Origin: an uncultured Clostridia bacterium
GTDB taxonomy: Bacteria > Bacillota > Clostridia > TANB77 > UBA1234
DNA: 64,000 nt
Reading direction: 5' to 3'
NCBI GenBank assembly: GCA_934169745.1
Contig: CAKPOE010000006.1
Location: 21,940-85,939, forward strand
Below are positions 28,500-36,930 of the stretch, piece after piece (position 1 is the first letter of the stretch; every line of letters begins with the position of its first letter). Under the pieces are notes generated by a model that did no database searches, was not told where the DNA came from, and saw nothing but the letters and a program-made list of their open reading frames with translations. The position numbers and the translations under genes are program-made.

Positions 28500-29489
28500 A
28501 TGAAAAAAGTATTAGTAACTGGAGCAACAGGATTTTTAGGAAAATATTTAATAGAAGATTTATTGAATAATGATTATGAAGTTGTTGCACAGGGAAGAAA
28601 AGAAAATGTTTTAAATAATATAAAAGAAAAATACAATGTTGAAATTCTTAAATGTTCGTTAGATGAAATAAAAGATGTAGAGCTTAATGTAGATTATGTT
28701 ATACATGCAGCAGCCTTATCGACTGTGTGGGGGAAATGGGAAGATTTTTATAATTCTAATGTTGTAGGTACAGAAAATGTAATTAATTTTTGTAAGAAAA
28801 ATAATGTTGAAAGATTGGTATATGTATCTTCTCCAAGCGTGTATTCAGCAAAACATGATAGACTAAATATAAAGGAAGAAGATTTTGATAAAAATAATAA
28901 ATTAAACTTTTATATAAAAAGTAAGATAATTGCAGAAAATTTAATAAACAATATTGAAGATGATAAATTAGAAAAAGTAATAATAAGACCAAGAGGATTA
29001 TTTGGAATTGGAGATACAAGTATTATTCCAAGACTTATTAATGCAAATAGAAAGATAGGTATTCCACTGTTTAATGATGGTAAAAACATTGTTGATATAA
29101 CTTGTGTAGAAAATGTTGCGCTTGCTTTAAGACTTGCTATTGAAAGTAAGAACGCAGTAGGAAATACATATAACATTACTAATGGCGAGCCAAGAGAATT
29201 TAAAAATATACTTGAAGAACTATTTGAGCAAATAAATGAGCCACCTAAATACTTGAAAATTAACTTAAACTTAATGTATGGGGTTTCCTCTATCATTGAA
29301 TTTATATATAAAGTATTTCACATATATAAAGAGCCAATGATAACTAAATACAATATTTGTACATTAGGATATAGTCAAACTTTAAATATTGAAAAAGCAA
29401 AAAAAGATTTGAATTATATTCCTAAAATGACATTAAGCGAAGGGATAAAAAAGTATGCAGAAGATTATAAAAGAAATAAAGTATTATAA
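28500..29489 (+). CDS. OleD-like extended short-chain dehydrogenase/reductase (3-beta-HSD type)
   Basis: A 329-residue NAD(P)-dependent oxidoreductase. GATGFLG at residues 8-14 binds the cofactor. The core is HAAALSTVWGKWEDFYNSN, VGTENVI, VYVSSPSVYS, NFYIKSK (the YxxxK pair), RPRGLFGIGD and NITNGEP. This order resembles OleD, the reductase that converts a beta-keto acid to a beta-hydroxy acid in bacterial olefin and beta-lactone synthesis, more than sugar epimerases, though sugar-nucleotide work cannot be excluded. The ATG at 28500 is chosen over 28494 because AAGGA lies 6-7 bases away. It is the first gene of the operon and overlaps the next. Confidence 0.78.
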   Translation: MKKVLVTGATGFLGKYLIEDLLNNDYEVVAQGRKENVLNNIKEKYNVEILKCSLDEIKDVELNVDYVIHAAALSTVWGKWEDFYNSNVVGTENVINFCKKNNVERLVYVSSPSVYSAKHDRLNIKEEDFDKNNKLNFYIKSKIIAENLINNIEDDKLEKVIIRPRGLFGIGDTSIIPRLINANRKIGIPLFNDGKNIVDITCVENVALALRLAIESKNAVGNTYNITNGEPREFKNILEELFEQINEPPKYLKINLNLMYGVSSIIEFIYKVFHIYKEPMITKYNICTLGYSQTLNIEKAKKDLNYIPKMTLSEGIKKYAEDYKRNKVL

Positions 29490-30252
29490 TTGTGGCTATT
29501 GTACTAATAATCTAAAGCTGGTTTTTAAGAAACATAAGAAAGAAATAGAAAAATTCCCAGCAGGTGTATTTTTAATGGAACATCCTAAAGAAGGATATAT
29601 TCTATTTGATACAGGATATAGTACAGATATTTATAATATTGGCTGGAAAGGTAAATTATATAATTTATTTAATCCAACTTATGTAAAAAAAGAAGATCAA
29701 ATCAATATTCAATTGGAAAAAGATAATATTAAATGTAGTGAAATAAAGTATTTAATACTATCACACTTACATCCAGATCATATTGGATGTGTTAAATATT
29801 TTAAAAATGCAAAAATAATCTTATCAGAAGAAGCATTTAATACTTATAAAAAGAACAAAACAAAGTATTTGATTTTTGATAAGTTATTGCCAGATTGGTT
29901 TGAACAAAGACTAACAATTATAAATGATAACGAATTAAAAGAAAATAAGAATAAATATTTCACATATTTTGATTTATTTAAAGATAAAAGCATATTATTA
30001 ACAAAAGTAAATGGACATGCAAAAGGTCAAATATGTTGTTTAATAGAAAATAAATTGTTTTTAGGTGCAGATTCAAGTTGGGGTAATAGTTTTGTTGGAA
30101 AGGCAGAAAACTTTAGGATTTTTCCAAGACTTATACAATCGAATATGAATGACTATATAACAAATGATAAATTACTTAAAAAAATGCAAAATGATGGGAT
30201 TATATTATGTTTTAGTCATGACACCTACGACAAAGAGGTGATTCAGTTATGA
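29455..30252 (+). CDS. MBL-fold metallo-hydrolase of the biosynthetic operon
   Basis: A 265-residue hydrolase with SHLHPDHIG (H104, H106, D108, H109), KVNGHAKGQ, LGADSSWG and a C-terminal CFSHD, so the metal site looks complete. It resembles N-acyl-homoserine-lactonase or glyoxalase-like members but the substrate is unknown. In this setting a thioesterase or lactonase role on an acyl chain is a reasonable guess. Its ATG lies 35 bases inside the preceding reading frame (SD GAAGGG upstream) and its end overlaps the next start by 4 bases, implying translational coupling on both sides. Confidence 0.82.
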   Translation: MQKIIKEIKYYNCGYCTNNLKLVFKKHKKEIEKFPAGVFLMEHPKEGYILFDTGYSTDIYNIGWKGKLYNLFNPTYVKKEDQINIQLEKDNIKCSEIKYLILSHLHPDHIGCVKYFKNAKIILSEEAFNTYKKNKTKYLIFDKLLPDWFEQRLTIINDNELKENKNKYFTYFDLFKDKSILLTKVNGHAKGQICCLIENKLFLGADSSWGNSFVGKAENFRIFPRLIQSNMNDYITNDKLLKKMQNDGIILCFSHDTYDKEVIQL

Positions 30253-31535
30253 GTGAAAAATTAAATGTTGTAAAAAATTTTATCTCGATGAGATATTTTA
30301 AAAAGTTTAAGACAAGAGATAAATTAGAAAAATACCAAAATAAAATGCTTTTAAAACAAATGAAATACATTAAAGAAAATTCAGAATATTTTAAAAATAT
30401 CAAAGCAGACAGTATAGAAAATTTTAAAGATTTGCCACTTATGGATAAAAAGGTAATGATGGAGAATTTCAATAAATTAAATTGTGTAGGTATTGATAGA
30501 GATAAGGCACTTGAAATTGCCATAAATGGCGAAAAAAGTCGAAATTTTGATGAAAAACTTAATAATATATCTGTTGGTTTATCATCAGGTACGAGTGGGG
30601 CAAGAGGTTTATTTATTATAAGTGATAAAGAAAGAGAATTATGGGCAGGTGGTGTCCTAGCAAAGTTTCTACCAAAAGGAAACATACTAGGTCATAAAAT
30701 AGCTTTTTTCTTGCGAGCAGATAATAATTTGTATGAAACCATTGATTCAAAGGCGATAAAGTTTAGATATTTTGACATTATGAAAGATATGAATGAAAAT
30801 ATAAAAACTTTAAATGAATATCAGCCAACTATTATTGTTGCTCCTCCATCAGTATTATTGATACTTGCTGAAGCACAAGAAAATAAGAAAATTAATGTAA
30901 ATCCAATAAAAATAATTTCAGTAGCCGAAGTATTAACAGATGAAGATGCAGATTATTTTAAGAAGGTTTTTGGGTTAAAAATAATACATCAAGCATATCA
31001 ATGCACAGAAGGATTTTTAGGTTATGTATGTGAGTGTGGGAATTTTCATATAAACGAAGATGTTATATATGTTGAAAAGGAATACATTGATAAAGAAAGA
31101 TTTGTTCCAATAATTACTGACTTTTTAAGAAAATCACAACCAATTATCAGATATAGATTAAATGATATTTTAGTTGAAGATAAGGAAAAATGTTCTTGTG
31201 GTTCGTGTGCTATGGTTATAAAGAAAATAGAGGGTAGAGAAGATGATATATTTATTTTTAATGGAATAAAAGGAAAAGAAATTACAGTTTTCCCAGATTT
31301 TATAAGTAGATGTGTAATATATGCAAATGGTATTAGAAATTATAAAGTAGTCCAAGAAGATAAAGAAAATATTACAATTTATCTTGATAATATGAATGAA
31401 CAAATAAAAAAACAAATAAGTAATGAATTTAATACACTTGCTGAAAGAATGAAGTTTTTATGCCCAAAAATAAGTTTTGAAAAATATGAATTTAATTTAG
31501 CAAGAAAAATGAAACGTGTAGAAAGGAAGAGATAG
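30249..31535 (+). CDS. Putative adenylate-forming enzyme, F390-synthetase/PaaK-like
   Basis: A 428-residue member of the adenylate-forming superfamily. The ATP-binding P-loop is GLSSGTSGARG (SSGTSG at 112-117); later SVAEVLTDEDADYF, YQCTEGFLGYVCECGNFHIN, and the hinge region RYRLNDILV follow. Cysteines at CECG and CSCGSC may bind metal. The layout matches the F390-synthetase-related group (TIGR02304-type) and PaaK rather than the firefly luciferase type. Expected chemistry is carboxylate activation through acyl-AMP; the acceptor (ACP, CoA or intramolecular hydroxyl) is unknown. The start overlaps the MBL gene by 4 bases. Confidence 0.78.
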   Translation: MSEKLNVVKNFISMRYFKKFKTRDKLEKYQNKMLLKQMKYIKENSEYFKNIKADSIENFKDLPLMDKKVMMENFNKLNCVGIDRDKALEIAINGEKSRNFDEKLNNISVGLSSGTSGARGLFIISDKERELWAGGVLAKFLPKGNILGHKIAFFLRADNNLYETIDSKAIKFRYFDIMKDMNENIKTLNEYQPTIIVAPPSVLLILAEAQENKKINVNPIKIISVAEVLTDEDADYFKKVFGLKIIHQAYQCTEGFLGYVCECGNFHINEDVIYVEKEYIDKERFVPIITDFLRKSQPIIRYRLNDILVEDKEKCSCGSCAMVIKKIEGREDDIFIFNGIKGKEITVFPDFISRCVIYANGIRNYKVVQEDKENITIYLDNMNEQIKKQISNEFNTLAERMKFLCPKISFEKYEFNLARKMKRVERKR

Positions 31536-31541
31536 CAAATA

Positions 31542-32474
31542 ATGAGAAATATTAAAATAATAGGATATGGCAATTATTTACCAAATAATATAGTAGAATT
31601 TGATGGAGAAAAAAGATACAGATGTAATGGAAGCGAAACTCAATTAGATATGGCAGTTAAAGCAGCAAATAAGGCATTGGAAAATGCTAAACTAGATATT
31701 AAAGATATTGATTGTATTGTTTCAGCTAGCGCAGTTATTATGCAACCAATACCATGTAATGCAGCACTTATTCATGAACAGATAGCAAATGATACAAATA
31801 TACCTGCAATGGATATAAATACAACTTGCACAAGTTTTGTAACTGCATTAGATACAATGTCATATTTAATTGAAGCTGGAAGATATAAAAATGTCTTAAT
31901 AGTTGCTAGTGATGTTGCATCAGAGGGATTAAATGAAGAACAGAAAGAAAGTTATACATTATTTTCAGATGGTGCAAGTGCAGTTATAATTACAAAGTCA
32001 GAAGATAGTAATCAAGGAATAGTTGGAAGTATGATCCGTACATATTCAGATGGAGCACATGCTACTGAAATAAGAGGTGGAGGAACTCTAAAAACAGCAT
32101 TGAAATATAAGCCAGAAGATAAAGCAGATTATACATTTGATATGAAAGGTAAACCAATATTAAGTTTATGTGCAAGAAAGTTGCCAGAATTATTTAAAGA
32201 ATTTGAAAAAGAATTTAATGTTTCTATTAAAGATGTAGATGTAGTTATACCACATCAAGCAAGTAGGGCTTTGCCTTTTATTATGAAAATGTTAAAAATT
32301 GATGAAAGCAAATATGTCAATAGAGTTAGTGAGTTTGGAAATATGGTATCAGTATCTATTCCATATATGCTATGCGATTTATTAGAAAATGGAAAAATCA
32401 AAACAGGGGATAAAGTATTGTTATGTGGTACAGCAGCAGGATTAACTTGCAATATTTTATTACTTAATATATAG
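31542..32474 (+). CDS. 3-oxoacyl-ACP synthase III (FabH-like ketosynthase)
   Basis: A 310-residue thiolase-fold ketosynthase. The catalytic triad is complete: C96 in DINTTCTSFV, H238 in VIPHQASRA and N267 in EFGNMVSVSIP; the C-terminal LCGTAAGLTCNI is the usual glycine-rich strand. KAS III enzymes condense an acyl-CoA or acyl-ACP starter with malonyl-ACP; OleA-type relatives instead join two acyl-CoAs. The protein lacks part of the N-terminal loop seen in housekeeping FabH (about 320-330 residues), so a specialised starter is likely. The ACP gene follows. Confidence 0.9.
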   Translation: MRNIKIIGYGNYLPNNIVEFDGEKRYRCNGSETQLDMAVKAANKALENAKLDIKDIDCIVSASAVIMQPIPCNAALIHEQIANDTNIPAMDINTTCTSFVTALDTMSYLIEAGRYKNVLIVASDVASEGLNEEQKESYTLFSDGASAVIITKSEDSNQGIVGSMIRTYSDGAHATEIRGGGTLKTALKYKPEDKADYTFDMKGKPILSLCARKLPELFKEFEKEFNVSIKDVDVVIPHQASRALPFIMKMLKIDESKYVNRVSEFGNMVSVSIPYMLCDLLENGKIKTGDKVLLCGTAAGLTCNILLLNI

Positions 32475-32484
32475 GAGGTTTATT

Positions 32485-32712
32485 ATGTTTGAAGAAATAA
32501 AAGAAGTTTTATCAGAACAATTAGGAATTGAAACAGATATTAAGTTAGAATCAAAATTAAAAGAAGAATTGGGTATTGATAGCTTACTTGCAGTTGAATT
32601 ATCTATTTTATTAGAGAATAAATATGATATTGATATTAAAGAAGAACTTGCAAAATTAGTTACTATCAAAGATGTAATTGATTTACTTGAAACAAAAGGA
32701 GTAAAAGCGTAA
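32485..32712 (+). CDS. Acyl carrier protein
   Basis: A 75-residue four-helix carrier with the phosphopantetheine attachment serine S33 in LGIDSLLAVEL (usual form LGxDSLDxVEL; here leucine replaces the acidic residue after the serine). This substitution may set it apart from the housekeeping AcpP. A strong TAGGAGGT precedes the ATG. It should carry the growing acyl chain for the neighbouring ketosynthases and transacylase. Confidence 0.95.
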   Translation: MFEEIKEVLSEQLGIETDIKLESKLKEELGIDSLLAVELSILLENKYDIDIKEELAKLVTIKDVIDLLETKGVKA

Positions 32713-33065
32713 TGCAATTAAAAAAGATTAAAAGTTTAATTGAAATTATGGATGAAAAAAATTTAACAAAAATTGATTATGAAGATAAAGATTTTAAAAT
32801 ATCATTGGAAAAAAGCAATAATATTGAACCAGAAGATAGTATTGAAGATGGATGGATAACATCTCCAACAGTAGGTATATATTTAGATAGAGAAAAACCT
32901 ATAAAGATAGGACAAAAGGTAAAAAAGAATGAAGTTCTATTTATAATTAATTCAATGAAAGTTTTAAATAATATTGTTGCACCAAAAGATGGAATTATAG
33001 AAGAAATATTAGTTAAAGAAAACGATATGCTTGAATATAATCAAAAAGTAATGAAGTTAGGTTGA
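32712..33065 (+). CDS. accB: Biotin carboxyl carrier protein (AccB-like)
   Basis: A 117-residue BCCP. The N-terminal segment LKKIKSLIEIMDEKNLTKIDY is the AccB signature, and the C-terminal biotinyl domain has its lysine, K83, in INSMKVLNN. The canonical motif is (E/V)AMKM; the alanine is serine and the following methionine is valine here. It has a short linker without the usual proline/alanine-rich stretch. The ATG overlaps the last base of the ACP stop. It works with the two following genes as an acetyl-CoA carboxylase. Confidence 0.9.
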   Translation: MQLKKIKSLIEIMDEKNLTKIDYEDKDFKISLEKSNNIEPEDSIEDGWITSPTVGIYLDREKPIKIGQKVKKNEVLFIINSMKVLNNIVAPKDGIIEEILVKENDMLEYNQKVMKLG

Positions 33066-33069
33066 TATT

Positions 33070-34377
33070 ATGATTAAAAAGATATTAGTTGCAAATAGAG
33101 GAGAAATTGCAGTTAGAATTATAAAAACTTGTAAAGAACTAAATATTGAAACAGTTGCAATATATTCAAAATGCGATAAAGACTCTTATCATGTCTTTTT
33201 GTCAGATGAAGCATATTGTGTAGGAGATAATGATCCAAGTAATTCGTATCTGAATGCAGATAGTATTATTCAAATTGCAATTAAAACAGGTTGCAGAGCA
33301 ATTCATCCAGGTTATGGTTTTTTAAGTGAAGATTTTGAGTTTGCAAAAAAAGTTATAGAAAACAATTTAATATTTATTGGTCCATCTCTTGATGTAATGA
33401 ATAAGATTTATGATAAACAAAAACTGAAAGATATATTAAAGGAAATTAATGTTCCTTTGATTGATAGTTATAAATTAAAAGATTTTATTAAATTAAAAGA
33501 TAAACAAGTATATCCTGTTTTGATTAAACAAATTAATGGTGGTGGAGGCAAAGGAATAAAAAAGGTTTCTTCATCATTGGAACTAGAGCAAGCAATTAAA
33601 GAATTAAAAAATGCGCTTAATAAAACATTTGATATAGATAATTACTATGTTGAAAAATATATTGATGTTTATAGGCATATCGAAGTACAAGTGATAGCAG
33701 ATAAATATAATAATATTAGCATTTTACCAGAAAGAGATTGTTCTGTTCAAAGAAACTTTCAAAAATTTATTGAAGAAACACCATCATCTATAAATAACAG
33801 AAAATTACTTGATGAAATAAAAAAAGAAGCATTAAAAATTTTTCAATTCTTAAAATATGATAATGTTGGAACAGCAGAATTTCTTGTAGATAGTAATTAT
33901 AATTATTATTTTTTAGAAATTAATGCGAGAATACAAGTAGAACACACGATAACAGAAGTTGTAAGTGATATTGATATTGTTGAAGAACAAATAAATATAT
34001 CTAGTGGTAATAGCAATGAAAGGGAAAAATATATTTTACCAAATTATTATGCTTTGGAATGCAGAATAAATGCAGAAGATCCAAATAATAATTTTATTTC
34101 AAGTAGTGGAAAAGTAGATATATTAAATTTACCATGTGGTAGAAATATTAGGGTTGATTCATATATTTATCAAGGATATTCATTGAAGCCTTATTATGAT
34201 TCATTGTTAATGAAAATCATAACTTATGATAAAATAAGAGATAGAGCAATAAATAAAATGCAGACTTGTTTAGATGAGATAATAATATCAGGTGTTAAGA
34301 CAAATATAGATTTTAATTATGAAATAATAAGTAAAGAGGACTTTAAAGAAGGTAATTATAAATTCAAAAAGTATTAG
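33070..34377 (+). CDS. accC: Biotin carboxylase subunit of acetyl-CoA carboxylase
   Basis: AccC carboxylates biotin on BCCP using ATP and bicarbonate. The N-terminal domain reads KKILVANRGEIAVRIIKTCKEL. The ATP-grasp core has QINGGGGKGIKKV, ERDCSVQRNFQKFIEETPS (canonical QRRHQK), and EINARIQVEHTITE (canonical EMNTRIQVEHPVTE). It is 435 residues, slightly shorter than the usual 447. Motif drift from housekeeping AccC fits a specialised copy. It starts 4 bases after accB. Confidence 0.94.
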   Translation: MIKKILVANRGEIAVRIIKTCKELNIETVAIYSKCDKDSYHVFLSDEAYCVGDNDPSNSYLNADSIIQIAIKTGCRAIHPGYGFLSEDFEFAKKVIENNLIFIGPSLDVMNKIYDKQKLKDILKEINVPLIDSYKLKDFIKLKDKQVYPVLIKQINGGGGKGIKKVSSSLELEQAIKELKNALNKTFDIDNYYVEKYIDVYRHIEVQVIADKYNNISILPERDCSVQRNFQKFIEETPSSINNRKLLDEIKKEALKIFQFLKYDNVGTAEFLVDSNYNYYFLEINARIQVEHTITEVVSDIDIVEEQINISSGNSNEREKYILPNYYALECRINAEDPNNNFISSSGKVDILNLPCGRNIRVDSYIYQGYSLKPYYDSLLMKIITYDKIRDRAINKMQTCLDEIIISGVKTNIDFNYEIISKEDFKEGNYKFKKY

Positions 34378-34388
34378 AGGTAGTAATT

Positions 34389-36023
34389 ATGAGTGTATTA
34401 GTAGCAAAAAAACGAAGTAATATAATAAGAAATAATAAAATAGAGAATAAAGATATATGTTTTAAATGCAATGGAGATTTAGATGAACTTTTTGTGTGCA
34501 AAACTTGTGGTAATAATTCGTATATAACTGCTAAACAAAGAATTGCAAATATATCTGATGAAAATACTTTTAAAGAATTAACTTTTAATAAAATAGATAT
34601 ATCAAAAAAATGTAATTATGAAGATAAAATAAATAAAGCAAAAGAAAATACAGATCTTAATGAAGCAATACTTATTGGAACTTGTTCTATCGGTGGTATA
34701 AAAGTCGTTTTAGGTGTTATGGAATCTAAGTTTATGATGGGAACTTTAAGTGTTTCTGTCGGGGAAACCATAACAAGAGCATTTGAATATGCTACTGATA
34801 ATAAATTACCTGTAATATTATTCTGTGCTAGTGGTGGAGCTAGAATACAAGAGGGGTTATTTTCGTTAGTTCAAATGGCAAAAGTAAATGCTGCAATTAA
34901 AAGGCATAGTAATAAAGGACTATTATATATTTCTTGTTTAACAAATCCAACAATGGGTGGAGTAACTGCTTCATTCGGATTATTAGGAGATATAAACATT
35001 GCAGAAAAAAACTCACAAATTGGGTTTGCAGGAAAATCAATAATTGAAAACTTATATAATGAGATACTTGATAGCAATTTTCAAACAGAGCAATATAATG
35101 AAAATAATGGAATGATAGATATTATAGCTGATAGAAAAGATATAAGAAATATTTTATTAGATTTATTGAAAATGATTAACAACAATAATAAAGTCGTAAG
35201 AATTGATAATAAAGATGGGAATGAATCAAAAACAAATGATGATTTATTAGAAATACTAAAAAATGTTAGAGATATAGATAGATTTAAAGGCAAAGATTAT
35301 TTAATAAGTATATTTGATAAATACATTGAATTAAAAGGAGATAGAATTAATAGTAATGATACTTCAATATTATCAGGTATTGGAAACATAGAAAATAAAA
35401 GTTTTATCTTCAATATTCAGAATAAAGGAAGAACTTTGAAGGAAAATAAAGAAACAAATTATGGGCTAACAAGACCAGAGGGATATAGAAAAGCATTAAG
35501 AATATCAAAAATTGCCGAGAAATTTAATATTCCAATTATAAATATTATTGATAGCGCTGGGGCAGATCCTAGTATATATTCAGAAGAAAATGGACAAGCA
35601 AGAGCAATAGCAGATTGTCTATATACCTTTTCGGATTTAAAGACAATAATAATATCTATTGTTGTTGGCGAGGGGTCAAGTGGTGGAGCACTTGCTTTAT
35701 CAGTATGCGATTCAATAGGAATGCTTCAAAAATCAATATACACGGTTATTTCTCCTGAAGCATATTTAAAGATAATGCACAAAGAAGAACAAGTTAGTAA
35801 TGAATTATTGAAAAGCATGAGATTTACAGCCAATGATTTATTTGAAGATAAGATTATTGATGAAGTAATAAGTGAAAGTGATAATTTAGATTATAATGTT
35901 AATAATATTAAGAATTTTATACTAAATAAATATGAAATTTTAAGAAAACAAGACATTCAAGAGTTAATTAATAATAGATATGAAAGAATAAGGAATTGGG
36001 ATATTGTAGCTAAAGGGGAATGA
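34389..36023 (+). CDS. accDA: Fused acetyl-CoA carboxylase carboxyltransferase, beta plus alpha (AccD-AccA)
   Basis: This 544-residue protein contains both carboxyltransferase subunits. The AccD half begins with a zinc ribbon (C24, C27, C37, C40; a shorter inter-pair spacing than usual) and includes FCASGGARIQEGLFSLVQM. The AccA half begins near residue 290, with YIELKGDRINSNDTSILSGI, GLTRPEGYRKALRISKIAEK, IIDSAGADPSIYSEENGQA, VVGEGSSGGALALSVCD and VISPEAYLKIMH. In most Bacillota accD and accA are separate genes, so the fusion is notable. It transfers the carboxyl group from biotin to acetyl-CoA, giving malonyl-CoA. Confidence 0.93.
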   Translation: MSVLVAKKRSNIIRNNKIENKDICFKCNGDLDELFVCKTCGNNSYITAKQRIANISDENTFKELTFNKIDISKKCNYEDKINKAKENTDLNEAILIGTCSIGGIKVVLGVMESKFMMGTLSVSVGETITRAFEYATDNKLPVILFCASGGARIQEGLFSLVQMAKVNAAIKRHSNKGLLYISCLTNPTMGGVTASFGLLGDINIAEKNSQIGFAGKSIIENLYNEILDSNFQTEQYNENNGMIDIIADRKDIRNILLDLLKMINNNNKVVRIDNKDGNESKTNDDLLEILKNVRDIDRFKGKDYLISIFDKYIELKGDRINSNDTSILSGIGNIENKSFIFNIQNKGRTLKENKETNYGLTRPEGYRKALRISKIAEKFNIPIINIIDSAGADPSIYSEENGQARAIADCLYTFSDLKTIIISIVVGEGSSGGALALSVCDSIGMLQKSIYTVISPEAYLKIMHKEEQVSNELLKSMRFTANDLFEDKIIDEVISESDNLDYNVNNIKNFILNKYEILRKQDIQELINNRYERIRNWDIVAKGE

Positions 36024-36027
36024 TACA

Positions 36028-36930
36028 ATGAAAGCATTTATTTTTACAGGTCAAGGCAATGAATATAGCCAAATGGCAAAAGAATTATATGAAAACAACT
36101 TATTTGCAAAAGAATTAATTGATAAGCTAAATATAAAGTTTAATTATAAAGATATATTTGTAAAAGAAAGTAGATTAATACATGACACTAGATATTCACA
36201 AATTGGGAATTTCGTTATTAGTATAATTTTATCAAAAATGCTTCGTGATAAAGGAGTACATGCTGATGTGTGTGCAGGTCTTTCATTAGGAGAATATACT
36301 GCACTTTGCTATTCAAAAGCAATTAGTATAGATGCCACAATTTCTATTTTAGAAAATAGATCAAACATAATGTATGAAACATTATACGAAAAAGATACAG
36401 GAATGTATGCAATAATGTTTTTAAATGCTGAAAAAATCGAAGAAATTGTCAAACAATTTGATAAAGTTTGGATAGCAAATTATAATTCGCCAGATCAAGT
36501 TGTAATTGCAGGAGATAATAAACAATTGGAAGAAAGTTCAAAGATTTGTATTGAAAGTGGTGCAAAAAAAGTAATTAAACTTGATGTTATTGGTGCATTT
36601 CATTCTGGACTACTAAAAGAATCTAGTATGAAATTAAAAGATGTATTAGATAAATATAGTTTTAATAATCCCAATATACCTGTTTACTATAATTATATTG
36701 GAAATAAATCAAATGATGATATAAAAGAATTACTTGTTAATCAATTATATAATTCAGTAAAATTTGAACAAATTATTCTAAATATGATAAATGACGGGGT
36801 AGATGAATTTTATGTTATTGGAGTAGGAAAATCTATTGATAATTTTATTCGTTCTATTGCTATACATAATAAATTAAAACTAAAAGTAGTACATATAGAA
36901 AAAATGCAAGATTTGGAGGCTATAAAATGA
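36028..36930 (+). CDS. Malonyl-CoA:ACP transacylase (FabD-like)
   Basis: This enzyme moves malonyl from CoA to the ACP. It has the N-terminal FIFTGQGNEYSQM, the active-site serine S86 in GLSLGEYTAL (GxSxGE), and the histidine in VIGAFHSGLL, followed by NPNIPVYYNY. It is 300 residues, a normal length. In FabD the usual GQGSQ is GQGNE here and the arginine-containing GHSLGE block is GLSLGE, still compatible with malonyl use. The stop overlaps the next start by 4 bases. Confidence 0.92.
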   Translation: MKAFIFTGQGNEYSQMAKELYENNLFAKELIDKLNIKFNYKDIFVKESRLIHDTRYSQIGNFVISIILSKMLRDKGVHADVCAGLSLGEYTALCYSKAISIDATISILENRSNIMYETLYEKDTGMYAIMFLNAEKIEEIVKQFDKVWIANYNSPDQVVIAGDNKQLEESSKICIESGAKKVIKLDVIGAFHSGLLKESSMKLKDVLDKYSFNNPNIPVYYNYIGNKSNDDIKELLVNQLYNSVKFEQIILNMINDGVDEFYVIGVGKSIDNFIRSIAIHNKLKLKVVHIEKMQDLEAIK

